Shown in pieces: positions 17,539 to 25,292 of a stretch of 64,000 bases of DNA. Both the position numbers and the translations under genes were made by a program. The notes under the pieces were generated by a model. That model did no database searches. It was not told the DNA's origin and saw nothing but the letters and a program-made list of their open reading frames with translations. Source of the stretch: Flexivirga oryzae (GTDB taxonomy: Bacteria > Actinomycetota > Actinomycetes > Actinomycetales > Dermatophilaceae); the NCBI RefSeq assembly GCF_014190805.1, contig NZ_JACHVQ010000001.1, positions 372,001-436,000 on the forward strand, given 5' to 3'. How positions within the stretch are numbered: the first letter of the stretch is position 1; each line of letters begins with the position of its first letter.

Positions 17539-18924
17539 TTACACGCGGTAATCACCCGCGCGCTCCTTGACATCCGCCACCGGTGGCTCGGCGGGGCTGC
17601 TCTTCGCGGACCCGCCGGTGTGGTGGAACAGCAGGTTCAGCAGTACGGCGACCAGCGCACTCATGGCGACACCGCTGCCCAGGATGGTCTGCACGTCGGA
17701 TGGGAGTTCGCCATACATGCCGGGGATCAGCACCGGGAGCAGCCCGATGCCGAGCGCCATCGTGCAGGTGATCAGGTTGCCGGTCTCGGTGAAGTCCACC
17801 CGCGCGAGCATCTGGATGCCCAGCACGATGATGATCGCGAACACGACCACCGCGGTCCCGCCGACGACGGCCGACGGTATGCCGCCCAGAATGCTGGCCA
17901 ACGGGCTGACCCCGATCAGGATCAACAGGATGCCGGCCGCGGCAGTGACGTACCTGCTGCGGACCCCGCTGGCGCGGACGATGCCGATGTTCTCGCCGCT
18001 GGTCACCATGGCCGGTGTGCCGAACAGGCCACCGAAGATGGACACCGCACCGTCGGCGCGGATCACCCGGGGGATGTCGCGCGTGCGCTCGACATGGCGG
18101 CCGACGATCTCGCCGTTGATCACCGTCTGACCGGTCGCCTCCGCCATCGACGCGATGCTCCAGACCAGCATCGGAACGGCTGCGACGACGTCCAGATGCG
18201 GGACTCCGAAGGGGAACAGCGTCGGCAGCGAGAACCCGGCACCCTTCGCATGGGAGGAGAAGGTGGTCATGCCCATGAACGCCGACACGATCGTGCCGAG
18301 GACCAGACCGAACGCCACCGAGAGCTGACGCCAGACACCGCGCAGGAACCGGAAGAACAGGACCGTGCAGACCATCGTGATCAGGCCGAGGATCAGGTTC
18401 TTGGTGTCACCGAACCCGGGAGTGTCGGGCCGGCCGGTGATGAGGTAGCCGGTGACCTCGACCAGGTTGATGCCGATGACGACCACCATGGTGCCGATCA
18501 CCAGGGGCGGGAAGTAGCGCAGCACCCGCACGAACAGGGTCACCGCGAGGATGTAGAAGATCCCGGTCAGCACGACCGCCCCGGCGGCGGTCTGCAGATC
18601 GGTGTCCTGGGCGATCGAGATGAACAGGACCGTGGCCGCGCCGCCGGGCAGCATCACGAACGGCAGCCGGACGCCGACCCGCCATACCCCGACCGACTGC
18701 AGGAGCGACCCGAGCCCGGAGAAGACGAAGACCGCGGACAGGATCGCGGCGGTGAGATGGGCGGAGAGGTTCAGCGCGCTCCCGATCAGGAAGACCGAGG
18801 AGATGGGAGTCGCGATCATGACGAGGACGTGCTGGATGCCGAACGGGATGAGGTTCCGGATCGGCCGGAATTGGTCGACGGGGTGGACGGTCTCAGTGCC
18901 GTGCACGAGGGGCGCATTCTTCAT
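17539..18924 (-). CDS. NCS2 family nucleobase:cation symporter (xanthine/uracil permease)
   Basis: This 461-residue polytopic membrane protein starts MKNAPLVHGTETVHPVDQF and has 12-14 hydrophobic segments. NCS2 landmarks include GIQHVLVMIATPISSVFLIG at helix 1, the helix 8 region SIASMAEATGQTVINGEIVGR with the acidic transport residue, and FGGLFGTPAMVTSGENIGIVRASGVRSRYVT corresponding to the NCS2 QNxGxxxxT-like signature. The ATG at 18924 has GGAGG seven bases upstream. It leads the operon with the amidohydrolase, TauE/SafE and LacI genes and has a LacI-type operator 116 bp before the start. The substrate is likely a nucleobase or a close analogue. Confidence 0.93.
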   Translation of the reverse strand: MKNAPLVHGTETVHPVDQFRPIRNLIPFGIQHVLVMIATPISSVFLIGSALNLSAHLTAAILSAVFVFSGLGSLLQSVGVWRVGVRLPFVMLPGGAATVLFISIAQDTDLQTAAGAVVLTGIFYILAVTLFVRVLRYFPPLVIGTMVVVIGINLVEVTGYLITGRPDTPGFGDTKNLILGLITMVCTVLFFRFLRGVWRQLSVAFGLVLGTIVSAFMGMTTFSSHAKGAGFSLPTLFPFGVPHLDVVAAVPMLVWSIASMAEATGQTVINGEIVGRHVERTRDIPRVIRADGAVSIFGGLFGTPAMVTSGENIGIVRASGVRSRYVTAAAGILLILIGVSPLASILGGIPSAVVGGTAVVVFAIIIVLGIQMLARVDFTETGNLITCTMALGIGLLPVLIPGMYGELPSDVQTILGSGVAMSALVAVLLNLLFHHTGGSAKSSPAEPPVADVKERAGDYRV

Positions 18925-19026
18925 GGAATGCCTCCGCAGGGGTGAAGGGGTATGGAGGTGACTGCTGGCTCGTGGTGACGGGCCGGGTGGTCGGCTTGCG
19001 GGTGGGTCGGACCAGTTTGCTCGGGT

Positions 19027-19057
19027 GGGTCCGTGTCGGACCCAAATCGATTTGGGT
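19027..19057 (-). promoter_or_regulatory. LacI-type operator: 18-bp perfect palindrome plus adjacent dyad
   Basis: acccaaatcgatttgggt at 19040-19057 is a perfect palindrome with the central CG and AT flanks characteristic of LacI-family operators. It overlaps a second dyad, gggtcc-gtgtc-ggaccc, at 19027-19043. It lies 116 bp before the permease start, in front of the operon that includes a LacI gene. Confidence 0.7.
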
Positions 19058-19206
19058 AATATCGTCCACCCACCACCCGCACATGTCAACAGGTTGTTGA
19101 ATTTCGGTCGGTATGCCGTCCGCGCCGTGCCCGCCGCGCGTCAGCCGGGCAGGCACCGGTGGGCCGCACCGGCCTGCCGCGTCGGCGGTGTGGCGTCATA
19201 CAACGA

Positions 19207-19239
19207 AAAGCTCCGGATCGCAGTGCGATCCGGAGCTTT
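19207..19239 (-). terminator. Terminator hairpin of tRNA-Lys
   Basis: aaagctccggatcg (19207-19220) and cgatccggagcttt (19226-19239) form a 14-bp perfect stem with a 5-nt loop just downstream of the tRNA on the reverse strand. The transcript continues with TTTTCGTT, giving a short U tract. Confidence 0.8.
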
Positions 19240-19243
19240 CGGG

Positions 19244-19319
<76 letters not shown>

Positions 19320-19433
19320 TCGGTGCGTGGAAAAACATAGCAGGCCGGTGCCGCAGACATGAAATCGAGGGTGTCAGGCGCTAGGTTGCAAAAACCGACT
19401 CGTAACTTTGCCCCGATCGAAGGACTGTTCCGG

Positions 19434-21143
19434 ATGTCGATGCTGCTGCTGGACGAGGAAGAACTCGAGCGCCCGAGGGACATCCCGGACGTGACCGCGA
19501 AGGCGGACTGGAAGGTCGCCCTGAAACGGGCGGCGAGCAAGTTCAGCTCCGACCAGTGCACCGACAAGGCCGCGGCGCTGACCTACTTCTCGATGCAGTC
19601 CCTGTTCCCGGGGCTGATCGCCGTGCTGTCGCTGATCAACGTCTTCGGCAACGGCAAGAAGACCACCGACAGCCTGGTCCGGATCGTCGCCAACATCGCC
19701 GGCAAGCAGCCGAAGGACCTCGACTGGCTGACGAACTTCATCAACGACGTCCACACCCAGGGTGGCGGCGGGATCGCACTGGTCGTCGGCATCCTGTTGT
19801 CGATCTGGTCCGCGTCGGGCTATGTCGGCGGTTTCAGCCGGGCGCTGAACAAGATCTACGAGGTGCCCGAGGGCCGGCCGGTCTGGAAGCTTCGCCCCGC
19901 CCTCTACCTGGTGACCATCATCGAGATCGTCCTGATCATCGTGGTGATGTTCGCACTCGTCACGACGGGCAAGGTCGCCAGCTCGATCGGCGCCGAGGTC
20001 GGCATCCCGAGCCGGGCCACCCAGATCTGGGACATCGCCAAGTGGCCGTTCGTGGTGCTGATCGTGGTCTTCATCATCGGGATGCTCTACTGGGCGACCC
20101 CGAACGTGCTGAAAACCAAACGGGACATCTTCACCTGGGGTGCGCTGATCGGCTTCGTCGTGTGGGTGGTGGCCTCGGCCGCGCTGATCATCTACCTCAC
20201 CCTCACCGCCGGTGCCAGCTACACCAAGACGTATGGCGCCTTCGCCGGCGCCATCATATTCATGCTCTGGCTGTGGATCACCAACGTCGCAATGCTTTTC
20301 GGCGCCGAGGTCGACGCCGAGCTGATCCGCACCCGGCAGCTGAGGTCCGGTCTGCCCGCCGAGGAGATGATCCTGCTGCCACCCAAGGACGACCAGATGT
20401 TCGCCAAGCTCGACCTCAAGGCGGCCAAGGAGTACGACACCGCGCACCAGTTGCGCCTGGAGTCGATGCGCGAAGCCGCGCACGACCAGAACATCTACGG
20501 TCGTGCCGCGCTCGCGGCGGGACATGCCGCGCAACTGGTGGGCGACGCGAGCACCGCGGGACGATCGGGTAAGACTGGTCTTGTCGGACCGCGCGACGCG
20601 AGTGCGCCGCGACCCGGAGCAGACGATCGAGGAGAGGACGCCGTGGCACACGACCTGGAGGCCGAAGCAGCCGCCATCGAGGAGTCCCGCTTGGAGCGGC
20701 GCGACGACTTCCTGCTGAAGTCGGCGAAGGCGCGGGTGGTGCGCGACCGGCTCGACCGGCAGCGGGCCAAGGCCGAGCGCAAGCGCAAGGAGCGCGAGCG
20801 CGAGGCGGAGAAGCAGCGCAAGATCGCCGAGTCCCACGTCACCCGCGAGCAGCGGTGGGAGTCGGTGGAGAAGGTTCGCGCCGAGTTCGACCCGCCGCGG
20901 ACCCCTGAACGCGAGCAGATCCACGCCGAACGCCGAGCGCGGCGGGCGGCATACGACGTGGAACAGGCGGAGAAGGCGGCCAAGGCGGCGCAGCAGCCGC
21001 CGAAGCCGAAGGAGCAGCCGGCGCCCAAACACCACCGCTCGGCGCCGGAACCCAGCGTGCTGCGCACCCAGGTGGAGCAGGAGCAGCAGGACCGGCGCGA
21101 CGAGTGGTTCGCGTCGCACCCGGCGCGCGTCAAGACCATGTAA
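19434..21143 (+). CDS. YihY/BrkB family membrane protein with long charged C-terminal tail
   Basis: This protein has about 569 residues. The first 320 carry the six-helix YihY/BrkB domain: DKAAALTYFSMQSLFPGLIAVLSL at about residue 45, GILLSIWSASGYVGGFSRALNKIYEVPEGRPVWKLR, and TWGALIGFVVWVVASAALIIY through FAGAIIFMLWLWITNVAMLFGAEVDAELIRTRQ. The remaining 230 residues are a highly charged, Glu/Arg/Lys/Ala-rich tail likely to form coiled coil. The ATG at 19434 has AAGGA about nine bases upstream. The family was once labelled RNase BN but is a membrane protein of uncertain function. The tail is much longer than in typical members. Its stop codon lies inside the left arm of a 12-bp inverted repeat. 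Confidence 0.88.
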   Translation: MSMLLLDEEELERPRDIPDVTAKADWKVALKRAASKFSSDQCTDKAAALTYFSMQSLFPGLIAVLSLINVFGNGKKTTDSLVRIVANIAGKQPKDLDWLTNFINDVHTQGGGGIALVVGILLSIWSASGYVGGFSRALNKIYEVPEGRPVWKLRPALYLVTIIEIVLIIVVMFALVTTGKVASSIGAEVGIPSRATQIWDIAKWPFVVLIVVFIIGMLYWATPNVLKTKRDIFTWGALIGFVVWVVASAALIIYLTLTAGASYTKTYGAFAGAIIFMLWLWITNVAMLFGAEVDAELIRTRQLRSGLPAEEMILLPPKDDQMFAKLDLKAAKEYDTAHQLRLESMREAAHDQNIYGRAALAAGHAAQLVGDASTAGRSGKTGLVGPRDASAPRPGADDRGEDAVAHDLEAEAAAIEESRLERRDDFLLKSAKARVVRDRLDRQRAKAERKRKEREREAEKQRKIAESHVTREQRWESVEKVRAEFDPPRTPEREQIHAERRARRAAYDVEQAEKAAKAAQQPPKPKEQPAPKHHRSAPEPSVLRTQVEQEQQDRRDEWFASHPARVKTM

Positions 21144-21172
21144 TTCCATCTTTGAGAGTAGGAATTACATGG
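21136..21172. promoter_or_regulatory. 12-bp inverted repeat before the DUF4143 ATPase
   Basis: ccatgtaattcc (21136-21147) and ggaattacatgg (21161-21172) are perfect arms around a 13-bp spacer. The dyad covers the brkB stop codon and ends 13 bp before the GTG start of the ATPase gene. It is much more AT-rich than its surroundings. It may be an operator for the downstream gene or a hairpin ending the upstream transcript. Confidence 0.6.
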
Positions 21173-21185
21173 TAGTATCCTCGTC

Positions 21186-22343
21186 GTGGTAGCGCGCGTT
21201 CAGGTCGAGGCCGAGCTGCAACGGGCGCTGGTCCGGAGCCCGGTGGTGCTGATCGTCGGTGCGCGGCAGGTCGGAAAGACGACGCTCGCGCGCACGATCG
21301 TGCCGACGGGGAGCGCGAACTACTTCGACCTCGAGGACCCTGTGGACCTCGCGCGACTGGCCGAGCCCATGCTTGCACTCGAGCCGCTGCGGGGTGTCAT
21401 CGTGATCGACGAGGTGCAGCGACACCCGGATCTCTTTCCGGTGCTCCGCGTGCTGGCCGATCGGGAGGGTGAGCCGGCGACGTTCCTCGTCCTGGGGAGC
21501 GCGTCTCCGGAGGCGTTGCGGCAGTCCAGCGAATCGCTCGCCGGCCGCCTTGAGATCCTGGAGCTTCCGGGCCTCGGCGCAGCGGACCTCGACGGGAACG
21601 CGGATCGGGTGTGGCTTCGTGGTGGCTATCCGCGAGCGACACTGGCCGGCAGGGACGCGGATGCGACCCGATGGCTCCGCTCCTACCTCCGCGCGCTCGC
21701 GACACGCGACCTGCGGGAGTTCGGGCTCTCCCTTCCGGCAGCGACAGTCGAGCGCTTCCTGGCGCTGGTCGCACATCATCAGGCCAACCTGTGGAACGCC
21801 GCGAACGTGGCGCGTGCGCTCGGCATCAGTGAGGGCACCGTGCGGCGATATCTGGACGGTCTGACCGGTGCGATGCTCGTCCGGCAGTTGCAGCCGTGGC
21901 ATTCCAACGAGGGGAAGCGTCTTGTCCGCCGACCAAAGGTCTTCTATCGGGACACTGGCCTGCTGCACGCGCTCTGGGGGGTTTCAACACCTGAAGCGCT
22001 CCTGCAGCACTTCGCGGTGGGCGCGTCGTGGGAGTCCTATGTCATCGACGAGTTGATCCGACGTTCGCCGGACGCACGGCATTACTTCTGGCGCACCAGC
22101 AACGGCGCCGAACTCGATCTCGTCGTCGAAGAACCGTCCGGGCGACGCGTCGGATTCGAGATCAAACGTGCCGACGCGCCGCGACTCACGCCGTCGGTTC
22201 GGGCAGCTTCCGAGGATCCCCAGTTGCGACTCGACCGGATCAGCGTCGTCTACCCGGGGAACAAGCAATACGACCTCAAGGACGCGGTGTCCGTCGTTCC
22301 CCTGCGTGACCTGCTTCGTTCACCGGTCGTGCCTCAGGGCTGA
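21186..22343 (+). CDS. AAA ATPase with DUF4143 domain
   Basis: This 385-residue protein has an N-terminal P-loop ATPase (IVGARQVGKTTLARTIV at about residue 22, Walker B VIVIDEVQRHPDLF, sensor region FLVLGSASPEAL) and a C-terminal DUF4143 domain. That domain has a winged-helix-like ANVARALGISEGTVRRYLDGLTGAMLVRQL and a restriction-endonuclease-like end (FWRTSNGAELDLVVEEPSGRRVGFEIKR). The length is normal for the family, whose role is unknown although toxin or defence associations have been proposed. The GTG at 21186 is the only good start, although its ribosome binding site is weak. Codon use is less biased than in neighbours, with several TAT and TTT codons, which hints at horizontal acquisition. 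Confidence 0.88.
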   Translation: MVARVQVEAELQRALVRSPVVLIVGARQVGKTTLARTIVPTGSANYFDLEDPVDLARLAEPMLALEPLRGVIVIDEVQRHPDLFPVLRVLADREGEPATFLVLGSASPEALRQSSESLAGRLEILELPGLGAADLDGNADRVWLRGGYPRATLAGRDADATRWLRSYLRALATRDLREFGLSLPAATVERFLALVAHHQANLWNAANVARALGISEGTVRRYLDGLTGAMLVRQLQPWHSNEGKRLVRRPKVFYRDTGLLHALWGVSTPEALLQHFAVGASWESYVIDELIRRSPDARHYFWRTSNGAELDLVVEEPSGRRVGFEIKRADAPRLTPSVRAASEDPQLRLDRISVVYPGNKQYDLKDAVSVVPLRDLLRSPVVPQG

Positions 22344-22368
22344 CGCCGGCGACCGCCACACACGCAAC

Positions 22369-22393
22369 GGGCCCGGCCGAATCGGCCGGGCCC
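22369..22393. terminator. GC-rich hairpin terminator between convergent DUF4143 gene and tRNA-His
   Basis: gggcccggccg (22369-22379) and cggccgggccc (22383-22393) form an 11-bp perfect stem with a 3-nt loop. It sits between two converging transcription units and can serve both. Confidence 0.75.
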
Positions 22394-22401
22394 TTCGCAT
22401 C

Positions 22402-22477
22402 TGGGGTGAGTGACGGGACTTGAACCCGCGACATTCGCGACCACAACGCGACGCTCTACCAGCTGAGCTACACCCAC
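22402..22477 (-). tRNA. tRNA-His (anticodon GTG)
   Basis: This is a reverse-strand cloverleaf: acceptor GTGGGTG/CACTCAC with one G-T pair, anticodon stem TCGCG/CGCGA with loop TTGTGGT (GTG), T-arm GCGGG-TTCAAGT-CCCGT, discriminator C and encoded CCA. The base preceding the 5' end is G, consistent with the G-1 of tRNA-His. Confidence 0.96.
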
Positions 22478-22544
22478 CATGGCTGCCTCTGTTCGAAGCA
22501 GCGCGGACCATCGTACCTGCTCGGAGGGGGTGGTCCTAACGGGG

Positions 22545-23162
22545 TCAGTCCTGCAGGGCGAACCGCGCCGCGATCGCCTTGGCGGTGTTGCTGTCGGGGC
22601 CGGGTTGCGGCACGAAAACCGCCTCCCGGTAGTAGCGCAGCTCGGCGATCGACTCGCGGATGTCGGCGAGTGCGCGGTGTCCGCCGTTCTTGGCCGGCGC
22701 GTTGAAATAGGCCCGCGGGTACCAGCGTTGCGACAGCTCCTTGACCGATGACACGTCGATGATCCGGTAGTGCAGGTACGTCTCGAGCTCGGGCATGTCG
22801 CGCGCGAGGAAGCCGCGGTCGGTGCTCACCGTGTTGCCGCCGAGCGGCCATTTGCCCTCGCCGGGCGCGTACTCGCGGACGTAGTCCATCACCTGCCGCT
22901 GCGCCTCCTCCATGGTGACGCCGTCGGCGAGCTCCACCAGCAGCCCGCTGCTGGTGTGCATGTCCCGGACGAAGTCGTTCATCTGGTCGAGGGCGGCCTG
23001 CGGCGGCTTGATCAGGACGTCGACGCCGTCGCCGAGCTGGTTCAGCTCGAAGTCGGTGACCAGCACGGCCACCTCGATCAGGGCGTCGTCGGTCAGGCTC
23101 AGGCCGGTCATTTCGCAGTCGATCCAGACGATGCGGTCGGTGCGTGCCTTGTCTTCGCTCAC
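22545..23162 (-). CDS. orn: Oligoribonuclease
   Basis: This 205-residue DEDDh 3'-5' exoribonuclease degrades very short RNAs, including pGpG from cyclic-di-GMP turnover. The four acidic residues are visible in WIDCEMTGL (Asp and Glu), TDRGFLARDMP (Asp) and HRALADIRESIAELRYYRE (His and Asp). The GTG at 23162 (VSEDKARTDRIVWIDCEMTG) is chosen because the conserved domain starts soon after; the upstream open frame encodes non-conserved residues. It is divergent from the PrsW-like gene. Confidence 0.95.
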   Translation of the reverse strand: MSEDKARTDRIVWIDCEMTGLSLTDDALIEVAVLVTDFELNQLGDGVDVLIKPPQAALDQMNDFVRDMHTSSGLLVELADGVTMEEAQRQVMDYVREYAPGEGKWPLGGNTVSTDRGFLARDMPELETYLHYRIIDVSSVKELSQRWYPRAYFNAPAKNGGHRALADIRESIAELRYYREAVFVPQPGPDSNTAKAIAARFALQD

Positions 23163-23245
23163 CCGATCACTGTAGGGATCGAGCCGCCGGGCTGGTGCGG
23201 AACCCGTGCTGGTGCGACGCGGTGACACGTCATACAGTGCCTGAA

Positions 23246-24415
23246 ATGTTGTTGCCGCCGCCCCGCCCGGACCGGCGCCCCGCGCTGCGTCGCTGGCTGG
23301 TCGTCGGCCTCATCGCGATCTGCTTCGCGCTCGGCGGGCTCGGCATGCTGCTGCTGGTCGACGACCAGTCCGGCATCGTCGCGACAGGGATCGGCCTGGT
23401 GCTGTCGATGGTGGTCATCGGCGTGGTCGTGCCGGTGTTCCTGTGGTTGGACCGTTTCGAGCGGGAGCCGACGAAACTGCTCGTCTTCGCCCTGCTGTGG
23501 GGTGCCTGCATCGCGACCTTCGTCGCCGCCATGGTCAACAACGTCGGCTCGGTGCTGATCGACCCGGTGACCGCGTCCCACCCGTCGGCGGCCACCTGGG
23601 TGGCACCGGTCGTGGAGGAGTCGCTGAAGGGCCTCGGGCCGTTGCTCATCCTGTTCTTCCGCCGCCGGGAGATCGACGGGGTGCTCGACGGCATGGTGTA
23701 TGCCGGACTCACCGCGGCCGGGTTCGCCGCGGTCGAGGACGTCGTCTATCTGGCCGCCGGTTACGCGCACACCGGGGAGCAGGGGCTCGTCGCGACGTTC
23801 ATCGTGCGGGTGGTGATGAGCCCGTTCGCGCACCCGATGTTCACCGTGTGCACCGGGATCGGGATCGGGATCGCCGCGACCACCCCGCACCGCGCGCTGC
23901 GGTACCTCGCGCCGTTCGCCGGCTGGTGCTGCGCGGTCACCCTGCACGGGGTGTGGAACCTCGGCGCCGTCCTCTCACAGCACGGCTGGCTGGTGTTCTA
24001 CGTGGTGCTGCAGCTGCCGCTGTTCGTCGGTTTCGTGACCCTCATCGTGCTCGCCCGGCGGCACGAGGCGAGCCTGATCGCTCGCGAGCTCGGTCGGTAT
24101 GTCGACTCCGGTGCGCTGACCACCTCGGAGGTCGCGATGCTCTCCTCGATCAAGGAACGCAGCTACGCACTGGCCTGGGCGGAGCGGCACGGCGGAGCCG
24201 AGAGTCGCAGTCAGATGCGCGAATTGCAGGACGCCGCAAGTGAACTCGCGATGGTGCGGGCGCGGGTCGACCGGGGCGACACGAGCGCTGCGGTGCTGCG
24301 CGAGGAGCAGCACCTGCTCGAACTCGTCGGGGTGCTACGGGTGCGTTTCCTGGACTCGGCGCTCTACCGCTACTACGAGGACCGCGGGCTGACCCCGGGG
24401 CCGGCCCGGTCGTGA
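23246..24415 (+). CDS. PrsW family intramembrane metalloprotease
   Basis: This protein of about 389 residues has eight or so membrane helices and a cytoplasmic tail. The family motifs are present: EESLKG at about residue 130 (the catalytic Glu-Glu pair), AAVEDVVYLAAGY, SPFAHPMFTVCTGIGIGIA and the last motif HGVWN. In Bacillus PrsW cleaves an anti-sigma factor, but actinobacterial substrates are not established. The ATG at 23246 is used; a GTG nine bases upstream is also possible. The last 110 residues form a soluble helical domain (SEVAMLSSIKERSYALAWAERHGG) seen in actinobacterial homologues. Confidence 0.9.
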   Translation: MLLPPPRPDRRPALRRWLVVGLIAICFALGGLGMLLLVDDQSGIVATGIGLVLSMVVIGVVVPVFLWLDRFEREPTKLLVFALLWGACIATFVAAMVNNVGSVLIDPVTASHPSAATWVAPVVEESLKGLGPLLILFFRRREIDGVLDGMVYAGLTAAGFAAVEDVVYLAAGYAHTGEQGLVATFIVRVVMSPFAHPMFTVCTGIGIGIAATTPHRALRYLAPFAGWCCAVTLHGVWNLGAVLSQHGWLVFYVVLQLPLFVGFVTLIVLARRHEASLIARELGRYVDSGALTTSEVAMLSSIKERSYALAWAERHGGAESRSQMRELQDAASELAMVRARVDRGDTSAAVLREEQHLLELVGVLRVRFLDSALYRYYEDRGLTPGPARS

Positions 24416-24434
24416 GTCGGCGGAGCGATCGGCG

Positions 24435-25100
24435 ATGACCCGGCCGGGCGACCGCGAGCCGTACGCCGACCGGGCTGCGGCGGGGGCGGCGGTGGCCGAC
24501 GCGTTGGCCGATCTCGCCGGGCGCCCCGACGTCGTCGTGCTGGGGTTGCCGCGCGGCGGTGTGCCGGTGGCCGCCGTGGTGGCCCGGCGGTTGTCGGCGC
24601 CCCTGGACGTCCTCGTGGTCCGCAAGCTCGGCCTGCCACGGCACCCGGAGCTGGCCATGGGCGCGGTGGCCGGCAGCGCGGGGGAGCTGCAGCTGGTGCG
24701 CAACGCGGAGGTCATCGGGCACGGGCGGGTGCGACGCCGTGCCTTCGAGCAGGTTCTCCGCGCCGAGACCGCCGAACTCCGGCGCCGCGAGGCGCTCTAC
24801 CGCGGAGCCCGGGCGCCGCTGCGGCTGCGCGGCCGCACGGTCGTCGTCGTGGACGACGGCCTCGCGACAGGCGCCTCGATGAGAGTCGCCGTGCGCGTCA
24901 TACACCAGCAGGAGGCGGCGCTCCTCGTCGTGGCGGTCCCGATCGGGCCGGTGGACGTGTGCGCGGCGCTCGCGACGGAGGTCGACCGGCTGGTCTGCCC
25001 GTGGACCCCGGCGGATTTCGTCGCCGTCGGCGCCGGGTACCGGGAGTTCGGGCAGACCCCCGACGACGAGGTGCGGCGGCTGCTGGGCGTCGTCGGCTGA
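24435..25100 (+). CDS. Phosphoribosyltransferase domain protein
   Basis: This 221-residue protein has the type I PRTase fold: VVVLGLPRGGVPVAAVVARRL at about residue 33, DVLVVRKLGLPRHPELAMGAVA, and the PRPP loop TVVVVDDGLATGASMRVAVRVI. Proteins of this type are often found alone or fused to dienelactone-hydrolase-like domains and have no proven substrate. It follows the PrsW gene by 19 bp and precedes a tRNA-Arg gene. Confidence 0.85.
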   Translation: MTRPGDREPYADRAAAGAAVADALADLAGRPDVVVLGLPRGGVPVAAVVARRLSAPLDVLVVRKLGLPRHPELAMGAVAGSAGELQLVRNAEVIGHGRVRRRAFEQVLRAETAELRRREALYRGARAPLRLRGRTVVVVDDGLATGASMRVAVRVIHQQEAALLVVAVPIGPVDVCAALATEVDRLVCPWTPADFVAVGAGYREFGQTPDDEVRRLLGVVG

Positions 25101-25135
25101 AGTGCCCGGGCGCGTCCGGTAATCTGCAACTCCTT

Positions 25136-25209
25136 GCCCCCGTAGCTCAGCTGGATAGAGCAAGAGCCTTCTAATCTCTAGGTCGCAGGTTCGAGTCCTG
25201 CCGGGGGTG
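25136..25209 (+). tRNA. tRNA-Arg (anticodon TCT)
   Basis: This is a 74-nt cloverleaf: acceptor GCCCCCG/CGGGGGT with a terminal G-U pair, D-arm GCTC/GAGC, anticodon loop CTTCTAA (TCT, codon AGA), T-arm GCAGG-TTCGAGT-CCTGC, discriminator G. CCA is not encoded. The base pair next to the anticodon loop is mismatched. Confidence 0.95.
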
Positions 25210-25292
25210 CTTGTGACGCGTATCTCCTCGGGGCCGCGGGTTTTCAGCCGGGTTCACGGCGGGCCAAGTTGAGTCGCGGACGCCACCACGAA

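Larger units (their letters stand above)
18925..19243. promoter_or_regulatory. Promoter region of the NCS2 operon
   Basis: This 319-bp stretch has no gene. It contains the GGAGG ribosome binding site, an 18-bp palindrome at 19040-19057 with an adjoining dyad, an AT-rich patch (gggtaatatcg at 19054-19064) suitable for a promoter of the reverse-strand operon, and at its far end the terminator hairpin of the tRNA-Lys gene. Confidence 0.6.

Noticed and set aside
19434..21143. Ribonuclease BN annotation for the YihY/BrkB protein
   Set aside because: The old name came from a misassignment. The sequence is a six-helix membrane protein without nuclease motifs.
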